NCBI RefSeq assembly: GCF_001953635.1
Contig: NZ_MEJH01000006.1
Span: forward strand, 1,915-65,914
DNA: 64,000 nt
From: Alteromonas abrolhosensis
Lineage (GTDB): Bacteria > Pseudomonadota > Gammaproteobacteria > Enterobacterales > Alteromonadaceae
Direction: 5' to 3'
How positions within the stretch are numbered: the stretch's first letter is position 1; each line of letters opens with the position of its first letter. Below the pieces are notes generated by a model, which was given only the letters and a program-made list of their open reading frames with translations, made no database searches and had not been told where the DNA came from. Positions 1 through 10,096 of this stretch are shown here, one piece after another. A program made the position numbers and the translations under genes.

Positions 1-1315
<1,315 letters not shown>

Positions 1316-1340
1316 TACAACGCCCAAGAAGCTTTAGACC

Positions 1341-1427
1341 TGACTCCATTCCGAACTCAGAAGTGAAACGTATTAGCGCCGATGGTAGTGTGGGGTTTCC
1401 CCATGTGAGAGTAGGACACTGCCAGGT
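1341..1427 (+). pseudogene. 5'-truncated 5S rRNA copy directly after 23S
   Basis: From 'tgactccattccgaactcag' to 'gacactgccagg' this segment is identical to the complete 5S gene at 1569-1685. The first ~30 nt of 5S, which form the 5' strand of helix I and part of helices II and III, are absent. The sequence runs straight from the 23S trailer into the middle of 5S, joining at 'acctgactcc'. Without the 5' 'cctggcag' strand, the 3' 'ctgccagg' has no partner, so the copy cannot fold as a normal 5S. It may be a genuine deletion or an assembly artefact in a repetitive rRNA operon. Confidence 0.8.
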
Positions 1428-1440
1428 CCCATTAAAAGAA

Positions 1441-1463
1441 ACCCGCCTAATGGCGGGTTTTTT
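1441..1463 (+). terminator. Rho-independent terminator after the first 5S copy
   Basis: A GC-rich hairpin 'acccgcc-taat-ggcgggt' is followed by a run of six T. It is nearly identical to the terminator after the complete 5S gene. Confidence 0.85.
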
Positions 1464-1568
1464 GCTTTATATAGAAGCTATAGCATTTTATGTATGCGAG
1501 CTAACAGAATTTAGTAAATTTGATAGAGCATCAGCTTTACGCAGTAAACGCTACTGCAAACCAGTTTT

Positions 1569-1685
1569 TCCTGGCAGCCATAGCGATACGGTACCACCTG
1601 ACTCCATTCCGAACTCAGAAGTGAAACGTATTAGCGCCGATGGTAGTGTGGGGTTTCCCCATGTGAGAGTAGGACACTGCCAGGT
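1569..1685 (+). rRNA. rrf: 5S ribosomal RNA, complete
   Basis: Typical gammaproteobacterial 5S of about 117 nt. The helix I strands 'cctggcag' (1570-1577) and 'ctgccagg' (1677-1684) are exactly complementary. The conserved internal block 'ccgaactcagaagtgaaac' is present. It is the last gene of the rRNA operon and is followed immediately by a terminator. The ends are placed from the helix I pairing and may be off by one or two bases. Confidence 0.95.
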
Positions 1686-1698
1686 CCCAATAAGAAGA

Positions 1699-1721
1699 AC
1701 CCGCCTAACGGCGGGTTTTTT
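1699..1721 (+). terminator. Rho-independent terminator of the rRNA operon
   Basis: Hairpin 'acccgcc-taac-ggcgggt' followed by six T residues, 14 nt after the end of 5S helix I. Confidence 0.9.
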
Positions 1722-1740
1722 GCGTCTGGAAGAAATAAAA

Positions 1741-2071
1741 AATTGGGGTCAGAGTACATTAATCCCCAATTCCCCCTTCAAAACATCGAAATGGGGTCAG
1801 AGTACATTAATATTTTCAATTCTCATCAAAGTAATAACAGCCCTTAACCAGATGATGGCAAATGAAAATGTACTCTGACCCCAAAGTTTTTCCATCTCAT
1901 TTTATGGGCAGCCTAAAGGCTTTACTCCCTTATGATAAATAGGTCGAGGGACATCAGCTTGAACATAGAATAATGGGGTCAGTGTACTTTTTTGAACGGA
2001 TGATTTTAACAGCGTGAAAACGGCGCTTAGCCTCATTGTTTACAGTGCAGAAATGTACTCTGACCCCATTT
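1741..2071. repeat. Cluster of 'tggggtcagagtacatt' repeats in both orientations
   Basis: Five copies of a ~17-20 nt motif lie in 330 bp. The direct copies are at ~1743-1763, ~1791-1811 and ~1973-1990 (variant 'ggggtcagtgtac'). Inverted copies ('aatgtactctgacccca') are at ~1866-1883 and ~2052-2069. Pairs of opposite copies could fold into long hairpins. Similar 'ggggtcagagta' motifs are, as I recall, common around IS200-like (REP-associated) transposase genes in marine gammaproteobacteria. No transposase is encoded here, so this would be a non-autonomous or relic element. The coding-looking frame across 1363-1878 is an artefact of the 5S copies and these repeats. Confidence 0.75.
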
Positions 2072-2073
2072 CT

Positions 2074-2604
2074 TTAAAAGTGGTAGGCGTAGGATAGGTT
2101 AAGGAAGTCTAATCCGGGGTTATCGTTGTTAAAGCCGCCGTTTGAAAAGTGCATATAGCGTAGGGCTACATGTTGTTTCTTATCGATCTCTACAAACACA
2201 CCCAATCTATCTTCGAACTGATAGTTAGATCCAATATCTTTACCAGCGACTTTCTGGTTACCTATGTAACTCGCCCCTATCCCCGCTTCTATATATACGG
2301 GGTATTTGTCATAGAGCGTTGAAACCTGTTTCATAAATACAGGAGTTAATGACGCGCCGTAGCTTGTACTATGCGTATCATTTTCACCATATTCCCATAC
2401 TACAGCACTTACTTCCCAATATAGCTTTATGTCGCCAAACCAATCCGTTAATAGCGTTTGTTCGACCGGTCTGTATGCGAAGCGCATTCCGTCGATATCA
2501 TCAAAACCATGCATATAATCAACACTCACGGTTTGTTTTGCCTGTACGCTATTGGTAATGAAAATAATTAAAAAAGAAAATAAAAGTAGTGATATCTGTT
2601 TCAT
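2074..2604 (-). CDS. PagL-like lipid A 3-O-deacylase (outer membrane)
   Basis: A 176-residue protein with an N-terminal signal peptide (hydrophobic residues ~3-20, cleavage after 'VQA'). The rest alternates like a small outer-membrane beta-barrel and ends in an aromatic residue ('YAYHF'). The C-terminal 'RYMHFSNGGFNNDNPG' resembles the PagL signature, whose His-Ser pair with a later acid forms the active site. PagL removes the 3-O acyl chain of lipid A, which lowers endotoxin activity and adjusts the outer membrane. ATG start, with 'aaggagca' upstream as ribosome-binding site. It stands alone, between the repeat cluster and the binding-protein pair. A PagL-fold protein of other specificity is the alternative. 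Confidence 0.75.
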   Translation of the reverse strand: MKQISLLLFSFLIIFITNSVQAKQTVSVDYMHGFDDIDGMRFAYRPVEQTLLTDWFGDIKLYWEVSAVVWEYGENDTHSTSYGASLTPVFMKQVSTLYDKYPVYIEAGIGASYIGNQKVAGKDIGSNYQFEDRLGVFVEIDKKQHVALRYMHFSNGGFNNDNPGLDFLNLSYAYHF

Positions 2605-2740
2605 GTTTGCTCCTTGATTTAATAATCAACAAGCAAAAAGTTATCCAACTAAAAAACCTAGTAATTTCAGTTGGATAAAGAATGATTTGTAAAGTGAGAG
2701 AATTAAAGAAAAGTGTAATTTACTGACAAAAAAGAAGTTT

Positions 2741-3571
2741 TTACAAAGGTTTCCAGCGCGTATTTTCGCTAATGCCTTGTTCTTTCATTAACCTATCTAT
2801 CAGCTCTTTACTATCTTCTATACCGTATTTGGCTTTAATTTTATTTATGTCATCAGACTCAGAAACCAAAAACGCGTTTAACTCATCGACAATGTCTGGA
2901 TACTTTAAGGTAGATAACGAAAAGGTTACTACATTGTGGGGCAGGGTTAAGTCTGCGGTGAACGGTCCCATTTGGGGAAAACGACGAACAATGTGCTGGG
3001 CAGCATTATATTCTACATCTAAAGCATCTACTTTTTTGTCCTGAAGTAGTCTTAAGCCGTCGTGAATACCCTCTACGCCAGTCACATCAACGTTTCCTTG
3101 TCGAATTTGTTGTTCCCACTTAACAGGTGAAAATCCGTCTGGTGTCGCAATTTTAGATATATGGTTCATTCCCTTGCCTACGTTTTCACTTTTAACCAAA
3201 GTGACTGCGAACGTTTCAGTTAGCGGCTTAGAGTAAACCTTTTTAAGGCCGTGGGTTATTTGATCGTACCATCTAGAGTTGTCGGGAAAGACAAAGTCTA
3301 CATTGCCTTTCTTTAACTCTATTTGAAGGCGTTTGACAGGCATGCTCAAGTAAACAAATTCATGTCCACTTTTCTTGGAGAATGCTTCAAGAATAGCCCA
3401 ACCCAACCCCTTTTCATAATCCGATGAGAAGTTGTAATACGGATAATATTCAATATTTTGAGCGCCTACGATATAGGTGTCGGCTGAAACAAAAGGGCTT
3501 GAAAGTGTGCATGCAACTGGTAGTACAACCATTTGCACAAAGCGACGAATACTATTTCCAAACCTCTTCAA
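2741..3571 (-). CDS. Periplasmic solute-binding-like protein (SBP_bac_3 fold), downstream paralogue
   Basis: About 276 residues, homologous along its length to the protein just upstream (shared 'FVYLSMPVKRLQ', 'KGNVDFVFPDN.RWY', 'LTLPHN' and 'KYGI' near the C-terminus). The pattern is that of extracellular family-3 solute-binding proteins, but no transporter permease or ATPase is adjacent, so it may sense a ligand or be an orphan. The frame opens at a TTG overlapping the upstream stop by 20 bp. That start gives a signal peptide with a basic n-region, whereas the internal ATG at 3532 would give one without. The overlap suggests translational coupling of the two genes. The ligand cannot be predicted. 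Confidence 0.7.
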   Translation of the reverse strand: MKRFGNSIRRFVQMVVLPVACTLSSPFVSADTYIVGAQNIEYYPYYNFSSDYEKGLGWAILEAFSKKSGHEFVYLSMPVKRLQIELKKGNVDFVFPDNSRWYDQITHGLKKVYSKPLTETFAVTLVKSENVGKGMNHISKIATPDGFSPVKWEQQIRQGNVDVTGVEGIHDGLRLLQDKKVDALDVEYNAAQHIVRRFPQMGPFTADLTLPHNVVTFSLSTLKYPDIVDELNAFLVSESDDINKIKAKYGIEDSKELIDRLMKEQGISENTRWKPL

Positions 3572-4343
3572 TTTTCAATCCTTGTTCTATCAAAAGCTTC
3601 TGAGACAACTGCTCGAAAGGGGTTATTCCGTATTTTGTTTTTATACTATCAATTAATTCTGGATTTGAGGATATGAACTTATTAAGTTCACTAATAATGT
3701 CTTGATGATAAAGCGTAGATAGGGAAAAAGGAATTTCATTATGTGGAAGCGTCAAATCTAAAGTAAATGCATCTTGCTCATATGATAGAGGAGCAGATCG
3801 CTGGCTAACGAAATACTCTAAATCTAACCCGTCTACACGTTCTTGGTACAAAAGCGCCAAGCCTTGTTGAATATCCGTAACCCAAGTTATTTGGGTACGT
3901 TGGGTGTCTATTCTTTCTTGCCAATTTACCGGTGTGAAGCCTAACGGCATGGCGAGGTTTTTTATCTTTTTGATGCCTTTCCCAGCGTTCTGTCGTTTTA
4001 CAATTGTCCCCGTTACTGCGCTGGTTAATGGGAGGGAAAAGTACTTGTCATTTGAAGTGGTAATGCTGTTATACCAGCCTCTATTATCAGGGTATACAAA
4101 GTCAACATTACCTTTAACTAACTCGAGTTGAAGCCGTCTTATAGGCAAGCTTAAATACACAAACTCGTGTCCCGAAGCTTCAGAAAAAGCTTCTAAAATT
4201 GACCAGGCAACCCCTTTATCTGTGGATGATGCAAAATCGTAATGGGGGAAATAAGCTAAGTTTTGTGCGCCAATCACATATTTTTCTGCATAAATATTAA
4301 GGCTAAACAAACAGCCAATAAAAAGCCCAATACATCGCATCAT
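3552..4343 (-). CDS. Periplasmic solute-binding-like protein (SBP_bac_3 fold), upstream paralogue
   Basis: A secreted protein of ~263 residues with signal peptide 'MMRCIGLFIGCLFSLNIYA'. It then has the same layout as its downstream neighbour ('YVIGAQNLAYFPHYDF', 'FVYLSLPIRRLQLELVKGNVDFVYPDN'). The ATG at 4343 is preferred over an in-frame TTG at 4355 because 'ggag' lies 8 nt before it. The pair probably arose by tandem duplication and is co-transcribed. No ABC transporter genes flank it. A role as an orphan binding or sensor protein is inferred and its substrate is unknown. Confidence 0.7.
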   Translation of the reverse strand: MMRCIGLFIGCLFSLNIYAEKYVIGAQNLAYFPHYDFASSTDKGVAWSILEAFSEASGHEFVYLSLPIRRLQLELVKGNVDFVYPDNRGWYNSITTSNDKYFSLPLTSAVTGTIVKRQNAGKGIKKIKNLAMPLGFTPVNWQERIDTQRTQITWVTDIQQGLALLYQERVDGLDLEYFVSQRSAPLSYEQDAFTLDLTLPHNEIPFSLSTLYHQDIISELNKFISSNPELIDSIKTKYGITPFEQLSQKLLIEQGLKIEEVWK

Positions 4344-4485
4344 TCTACACTCCAAAATGACTACAGCAATTTACAATATACAAATAAATTATCTTTGAAG
4401 CATTTCCTTGAGAGGAAGTTTTTTAATACAAAAATAAATCGCGTATCTATACACCATAATTTATCGTTTTGCGGGTGTAAAATAC

Positions 4486-7400
4486 TCAGTGAAAATCTCT
4501 TGAACTTAATGACAGCTTTTCGAGCCAAGGCGTACGATCAATTAGCTTACCTGCAATGATATGAATAACTCCTTCTTTTGAGCGTTCGATAATACCATTT
4601 ACCTGTAGTAGTTTAGCCTTTAAGAATGTTTGTTGCTGAGCACGAGCGGTGGCTTGCCATACCACAACGTTCATATTGCCTATATCATCTTCTAAAGTTA
4701 GAAAGGTAACGCCTGCGGCTGTACCCGGGGCCTGTCGACCTGTCACTGCGCCGAGTACTTTTACAAGAGATTTATTGGTCTTATCTTTTAGGGAATTGGA
4801 CCAGCTTATGTCTTTAAGCTTATGTTGCTTTTTGAGTAAAGAAATAGGGTGGTTATTTACCGATAAGCCAGTTGAAGCATAGTCTTCTAGTAAATTTTCT
4901 GCCTCAGAAGGCGTAGCGCCGAGCGCTGTGGTATGTTTATCTGCATAAAATTCGTCGGTATCGAAAAGTGGTAGACGGGTTTGGGTATCCATAATTCGCC
5001 AGCGGGTTTCATACCGATTGCCTGAAATCGTGCGAAGAGCATCGGCGCTAGCCAGTGCCTCTAGTTCATTACTTTTAAGCGAAAGCTGCTGCAACTGCTC
5101 GACATTGGTGTAGCCCTTATCTGAGCGGTTTTCCACAATAAGCTGAGACGAAGCTTCACTTAAGCCTTTAATAAGCGTAAGACCAAGCTGAATATATTTT
5201 TCTTGGCCTTGTACCATTAGAGAATGCTCAACCTCAGACTGGTTAACGCAGGGGGCCTCTACCCTTATGTTATGACGCTTAGCATCCTGAACTAACTGAG
5301 ACGGCGAATAAAATCCCATAGGCCAGCTATTTAACAGCGCTACGTAAAACTCAACGGGAAAGTAAAACTTCAACCAGCAAGACACATAAGCTAATACGGC
5401 AAAAGATGCTGAGTGAGATTCAGGAAAGCCGTAACCTGCAAAGCCTTTTATTTGCTCAAATAAGTTGTGGGCAAACGTACTGTCATAGCCTTTATCTGTC
5501 ATACCTTTAATGAGTTTATCTCTGAACTCAAAAATTCTACCGTCCTTTTTCCAGCTTGCCATGGCGCGCCGCAGTTGGTCGGCTTCTCCGCCACTAAAGC
5601 CTGCTGCAACCATGGCAAGCTGGATCACTTGTTCTTGAAAGATAGGCACGCCCATGGTTCGAGACAGAACTTTCTCCACATCTTTAGATGGGTAGCTAAT
5701 GGTTTCGTTGCCGTGTCGACGTATCAGATAAGGGTGGACCATATCACCCTGAATTGGACCTGGCCGTACAATGGCTATTTGTACGACCAAATCGTAATAG
5801 CGACGAGGTTTTAGCCTTGGCAGCATAGACATCTGAGCCCGTGATTCTATTTGAAAAACGCCTACCGTATCGGCCCGACAAATCATATCGAAAACCTGTT
5901 TGTCATCCCCAAGCTTAGTAATGAATGGAATACTGGTTTCAACCGGATATTGCTTGTTGATAAGAGAAAATGCACGACGAATAGCGCTTAACATCCCAAG
6001 GGCTAGTACATCCACTTTTAATAGGCCTAAGGTTTCAATGTCGTCCTTATCCCACTGAATAATAGTGCGGTCTTCCATCGCGGCGTTCTCAACAGGAACA
6101 AGGTCGTAGAGCGGCCCTGCGCTAATAACAAAACCACCTACATGTTGCGACAAATGTCGGGGCGTGCCTAGTAAAGCTTCGGTAAGGGTAATTAACTGCT
6201 GTACTCTAGGCTCTTCAGGGTTTAGTCCAAGCCCTGCTAGCTGAGACTTCCACGGAATAACACTGTCTCGACGATTGATTTGTTTAACTACAAAATCAAG
6301 TTGTGACTCGCTAAAACCAAGCGCTTTGCCCACATCTTTAAACGCTGATTTAAAGCGGTAGCAAATAACGGTAGCCGCGATAGCGGTTCTTTCTCTGCCG
6401 TATTTTTTATAAATGTATTGGATGATCTCTTCACGACGCTGATGCTCAAAATCCACATCAATATCGGGTGGTTCGTTACGCTCTTTGGAAATAAAGCGTT
6501 CGAACAGCACACTTATTTGCCTGGGGTCTACCGCGGTTATTTCCAAGCAATAGCACACTACCGAGTTGGCCGCAGAGCCGCGCCCTTGATACAAAATGCG
6601 TTGTCGCTTGGCAAACTGAACAATGTCGTAAATGGTTAAAAAGAAATACTCATACTCTTGCTCGGCAATAAGCGTAAGTTCTTTTTCTATGGTTTGGCGG
6701 ATATCAGGGGTTATACCTTCAGGAAAGCGCACTTTTATACCGGCCTCTACACGTTCCCGTAAATACGATGTGGGTGTATACCCTTCAGGTACAAGTTCCG
6801 CAGGGTAGTGGTAGCGCAGCTCTTCTAAAGAAAATGTGAAAGCGTGAGCAAGGGCATTGGTATTGGCAATCCATTTCTCAGGGTAAAGCTTCTTAATTTT
6901 TTGTACGGTTCGCAGACTACGCTCTGCATTACTCAACGCATCCCGACCTATTTTATCTACACTGGTATGCACGTTAGTAGCATGCAATACATGTTGAAGC
7001 GGCAGTCTGTCAGCGTGATGCATGAGTACACCTGTACAGGCAATAACAGGAAAAGGATAAGCAGACTGCAGATGATTGTAATGCGCAAACCTGTGGTGAT
7101 CCCGTCCGTCTAATAGGCGCTGAGCGCCAATATAGGCATCAATACTAGGGTGTTTTTGCAGCCATTCAGCCCAATGCTTGTCTTTAGCTTCTTTGCCGCT
7201 TGGTAACCAAATGAATTTGCAATGGCGAATGGTACGCAAGTCCCACTCAGCTAGTTGGTATTCACCTTTATCAGAGCGACGCCTCGCGTTAGTAATAATT
7301 CGGCACAGTTCGCTATAGGCCGCTTTGTTCGGGCACAACAGCACAAAAGATAAAGTGTCATCAAATACAAAGTAACTACCCACAATAAGCGTAATCGGTA

Positions 7401-7575
7401 GGCCCTGATGCTTAATTTCGTCGAAAGCCCGTACCACTCCCGCTACTGAGCATTCATCGGTAATGGCAAGTGCGTCGTAACCAAGGAAAGAAGCCGTGGT
7501 AACAAGCTCTGCGGGGGAAGAGGCACCGCAAAGAAAACTATAATTGCTTTGGCAAAAGAGCTCACTGTATTTCAT
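4486..7575 (-). CDS. dnaE2: Error-prone DNA polymerase III alpha-type subunit DnaE2
   Basis: 1029 residues, the usual size for DnaE2 (ImuC). It has an N-terminal PHP-like domain, a C-family polymerase core with the metal-binding 'PPDIDVDF' near residue 370, tandem helix-hairpin-helix/beta-clamp region, and a C-terminal OB-fold ('VKVLGAVTGRQAPGTAAGV'). It performs mutagenic translesion synthesis with ImuA and ImuB during the SOS response. It is the last gene of imuA-imuB-dnaE2, 36 bp after imuB. The first PHP motif reads 'LFCQSNYSF', so the paired histidines that bind metal in many DnaE PHP domains are replaced by F and Q, implying loss of PHP metal chemistry. Confidence 0.95.
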   Translation of the reverse strand: MKYSELFCQSNYSFLCGASSPAELVTTASFLGYDALAITDECSVAGVVRAFDEIKHQGLPITLIVGSYFVFDDTLSFVLLCPNKAAYSELCRIITNARRRSDKGEYQLAEWDLRTIRHCKFIWLPSGKEAKDKHWAEWLQKHPSIDAYIGAQRLLDGRDHHRFAHYNHLQSAYPFPVIACTGVLMHHADRLPLQHVLHATNVHTSVDKIGRDALSNAERSLRTVQKIKKLYPEKWIANTNALAHAFTFSLEELRYHYPAELVPEGYTPTSYLRERVEAGIKVRFPEGITPDIRQTIEKELTLIAEQEYEYFFLTIYDIVQFAKRQRILYQGRGSAANSVVCYCLEITAVDPRQISVLFERFISKERNEPPDIDVDFEHQRREEIIQYIYKKYGRERTAIAATVICYRFKSAFKDVGKALGFSESQLDFVVKQINRRDSVIPWKSQLAGLGLNPEEPRVQQLITLTEALLGTPRHLSQHVGGFVISAGPLYDLVPVENAAMEDRTIIQWDKDDIETLGLLKVDVLALGMLSAIRRAFSLINKQYPVETSIPFITKLGDDKQVFDMICRADTVGVFQIESRAQMSMLPRLKPRRYYDLVVQIAIVRPGPIQGDMVHPYLIRRHGNETISYPSKDVEKVLSRTMGVPIFQEQVIQLAMVAAGFSGGEADQLRRAMASWKKDGRIFEFRDKLIKGMTDKGYDSTFAHNLFEQIKGFAGYGFPESHSASFAVLAYVSCWLKFYFPVEFYVALLNSWPMGFYSPSQLVQDAKRHNIRVEAPCVNQSEVEHSLMVQGQEKYIQLGLTLIKGLSEASSQLIVENRSDKGYTNVEQLQQLSLKSNELEALASADALRTISGNRYETRWRIMDTQTRLPLFDTDEFYADKHTTALGATPSEAENLLEDYASTGLSVNNHPISLLKKQHKLKDISWSNSLKDKTNKSLVKVLGAVTGRQAPGTAAGVTFLTLEDDIGNMNVVVWQATARAQQQTFLKAKLLQVNGIIERSKEGVIHIIAGKLIDRTPWLEKLSLSSRDFH

Positions 7576-7611
7576 GATATTGCCTTTACCTTTTTCTTTA
7601 ACCGCATACCG

Positions 7612-9099
7612 CTAGCAAAAAAGGCCCTGCACCCACCAGCGGCTCTCTTCATCTTTAAACACTAAAAGCTTTACGCATTGCTCAGTTTGGGCGATGAAAT
7701 AATCACGCTTTGTTGGGCTGTCATGCCACCACTCACTGTGTAATCGCACGGGGCCAAAGCAAATTTGGGTAGCCTGAATAAGCGGTTTAGGTATATCAAA
7801 GGTGAAGGTGGGCGTAATGTCACTGCTATAAGCGTAATTACCGGCACAGTTACCGACGCTCGGCTCCGTCACCGTCATATATTCAAACTGATGGCTGTCG
7901 GCAGCGCGAGGTTGAAACGTACTGTTATCGCCTAGCTTCGCGTTTAAGCGCCCAATTAATTTCTTCTGTGCGATATCGTTAAATCTGTCGCTAAAAAAGT
8001 CGCCATTCTGCGTATCCATTTCTTCAAATTGCTGACAGGTAAGCGCAATGGCTGTAGCTGGCTCAGGCAACACCAGATTCTCAGTTTTAAGACTAAACAA
8101 CGGCAGCCAACTTTGTACTGAGGACTGAGGAAGTGCCGAACGTATATTAATATCCATTACAGGTGCTTCTCTGAAATGAATATGTACACTGATGCTGGAT
8201 GTATATAAGTTTCTTGCCCGTAAATAGTGAGACAAATGCTCAAACTGCTGGGTGACAAAAGGGGTTAGATGCTGCGTGTTTTCAATATCAAAAGGCAATA
8301 GGATAAAGTTATCGAAGTGCTCCAAAGGCCTAAATAACGTAACGCGTGGAAAGGTTTCTCCCCTTAACGCAGTAAGATACATAATAGTGTTATTGTCAAA
8401 GCGCCGCCCCAGCTCTTGTACCGGCATGGCAAGCAACTGTTGTACGCAGGAAACGCCCACCCTTGCCAGCGAGTCAATGACTTTGGGTGATAAAGCCGTA
8501 ATAGAAAGCGGGCAGGAACTTAGCGCTTTTTTTATTTCATCGGGTGTATGTAAGTAGGTGTTAAATTTATGAAGCGCTAATACTTTTGCGGCTTCTATCG
8601 TCCATGCGCTAGCAAAATGATAGCGAATATCTGCTTCTGCCAGAGCTTGGGTTAAAGTTTTCCACAGTGGCGTATGACCGCCATAGTAATGAGTTAGGTT
8701 ATCTAGCCTTACTGCTAGACCGTTTACACTATTTGAGTGAATGTGGTTGTCTAATACGATATCAGAAGCCAGTGGATAAAGCCGATGGGCTAACTGCGTC
8801 AGCATATGCTTTTCGGCTTCTTCACTGAAAGGCAGAATATGTACGTAAGGACATAGCGCCGCCGCTTGGGCTAGCCCATGCCCAATTTCAATGCCTTCTT
8901 TTTTCGCAATATCATTACACTGCGTAATTTTGTTTGTTTTACTGCAGTACACTGCAACGGGAGTATTCGACGCTAACGCTGAATACTGGTTGTTAGTTTC
9001 GTGTTTCGACAATTGGCTATGTGCACGCTTACTTCTAGCCGCTTTGGTATGGCTGTCTAAAGTTAGTTGATAGCAGTAAATATAAGCCCACAGCATCAT
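7612..9099 (-). CDS. imuB: ImuB, catalytically inactive Y-family polymerase-like protein
   Basis: A ~495-residue protein with a DinB/UmuC-like body. In this family ImuB is not a polymerase but the adaptor that brings DnaE2 to the beta clamp. The ATG at 9099 ('MMLWAYIYCYQ') is chosen because ImuB proteins start with this hydrophobic strand. It overlaps the imuA stop as TAATG, which indicates translational coupling. An upstream frame extension to 9153 lies wholly inside imuA. The palm segment (~'SVNGLAVRLDNLTHYYGG') lacks the usual 'S.DE' catalytic acids, as expected for ImuB. Confidence 0.93.
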   Translation of the reverse strand: MMLWAYIYCYQLTLDSHTKAARSKRAHSQLSKHETNNQYSALASNTPVAVYCSKTNKITQCNDIAKKEGIEIGHGLAQAAALCPYVHILPFSEEAEKHMLTQLAHRLYPLASDIVLDNHIHSNSVNGLAVRLDNLTHYYGGHTPLWKTLTQALAEADIRYHFASAWTIEAAKVLALHKFNTYLHTPDEIKKALSSCPLSITALSPKVIDSLARVGVSCVQQLLAMPVQELGRRFDNNTIMYLTALRGETFPRVTLFRPLEHFDNFILLPFDIENTQHLTPFVTQQFEHLSHYLRARNLYTSSISVHIHFREAPVMDINIRSALPQSSVQSWLPLFSLKTENLVLPEPATAIALTCQQFEEMDTQNGDFFSDRFNDIAQKKLIGRLNAKLGDNSTFQPRAADSHQFEYMTVTEPSVGNCAGNYAYSSDITPTFTFDIPKPLIQATQICFGPVRLHSEWWHDSPTKRDYFIAQTEQCVKLLVFKDEESRWWVQGLFC

Positions 9100-9857
9100 T
9101 AGCTCACAGAGTGTAATGCCTGATCGGAAAGCGTGTTGTGTGCCATGGCCCATTTAATGGCCTGATTGTCAGGTGTCCACCGGTGGGAAATAACAATGTT
9201 ATCTTCTGGCCACCCATGACGCTGCTTGCGTATGTTCACTGCCAAAGCGTGGGGTTTACCCTTTAGCGCGATATCCAACGTAATGGGTAATGCACTGTCG
9301 CTTTGATTCGAAGGAGTGGCTGGTGAATCACTTAAGTTGGCCTTCGGATAACCTAACTGTGATGCCTGCTGTTGCGGTGGAGTATACAGTAAGCACAGCG
9401 CATCATTATGCGTTGCTGCTACCTGTAGGCGTCGTGCTTCTTTTTGATTTACAGCATTACTCCACAGCACTACGCAATGGCAAGCCGTACTTTTTAAACA
9501 TTGCTCTGCTGCCCACAACGACTCTTGTTCAGAACCTGGTTTTACTACCAGAACTTGTTGCGCTTTAAGCCCCAGATTTTCTAACCATGGCGACTGTAGT
9601 AGCCCGGGAGGGTTAATAAATACAACCAGTTTGTGCGTGCGGTGTTGGCATATAACCTGTTTAAAGAGTGAAAGCTCACCCACACCGGTTAACGAAGAGA
9701 TACGGACAAGGCCTGTAGATGCTACACCACCGTTAAGTGCTTTATCCAGACGCGGAAAACCCAGCGAAAACTTGGTTTCACTTTGTCTCTGATCTCTGGC
9801 CCGCCAAATATGCGGGTGGTTATTAAGCACGGATAACGATTTGTTCATGGCACTCAA
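9099..9857 (-). CDS. imuA: ImuA, translesion synthesis-associated RecA/SulA-like protein
   Basis: 252 residues with a RecA-like fold region. The Walker-A position reads 'SLTGVGELSLFKQ', a degenerate P-loop, followed by a strand 'LVVFINPPGLLQSPWLENLG' typical of ImuA. It opens the imuA-imuB-dnaE2 mutagenesis cassette. A perfect LexA operator sits immediately before the start codon, so expression should be DNA-damage inducible. The imuA stop overlaps the imuB start. In better-studied bacteria ImuA works with ImuB and DnaE2; its exact biochemical role is less settled. Confidence 0.9.
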   Translation of the reverse strand: MSAMNKSLSVLNNHPHIWRARDQRQSETKFSLGFPRLDKALNGGVASTGLVRISSLTGVGELSLFKQVICQHRTHKLVVFINPPGLLQSPWLENLGLKAQQVLVVKPGSEQESLWAAEQCLKSTACHCVVLWSNAVNQKEARRLQVAATHNDALCLLYTPPQQQASQLGYPKANLSDSPATPSNQSDSALPITLDIALKGKPHALAVNIRKQRHGWPEDNIVISHRWTPDNQAIKWAMAHNTLSDQALHSVS

Positions 9858-9863
9858 AATAAA

Positions 9864-9879
9864 CTGTATTTTTATACAG
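9864..9879 (-). promoter_or_regulatory. LexA operator (SOS box) upstream of imuA
   Basis: 'ctgtatttttatacag' is a perfect CTGT-N8-ACAG palindrome with an AT-rich centre, matching the gammaproteobacterial LexA consensus. It ends 7 bp before the imuA ATG (codon at 9855-9857), so bound LexA would block the promoter or early transcription. Confidence 0.92.
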
Positions 9880-10096
9880 TATTATAGTGCAGCAATAACC
9901 CTTTTCAAGACAAAAGGTTTTTGGCTTGTTGTTTTAAGCGCTAACTTACTGATTAGTTTGGAAAGGTAAAAAGATTAAACTTTTAAAAGTGTAGGGATTT
10001 GGACTAGGGTCGCTGACCTTACTACATAGCAAAGCGGGCGACCCTGTTGTACAGTTAGCGCTGCATCAGTGCTAACGAGAGACACAGAGTAAAATG

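Noticed and set aside
1363-1878. A plus-strand open frame of 171 codons
   Set aside because: It reads through both 5S copies, their terminators and the short repeats; internal amino-acid repetition only reflects the duplicated 5S.
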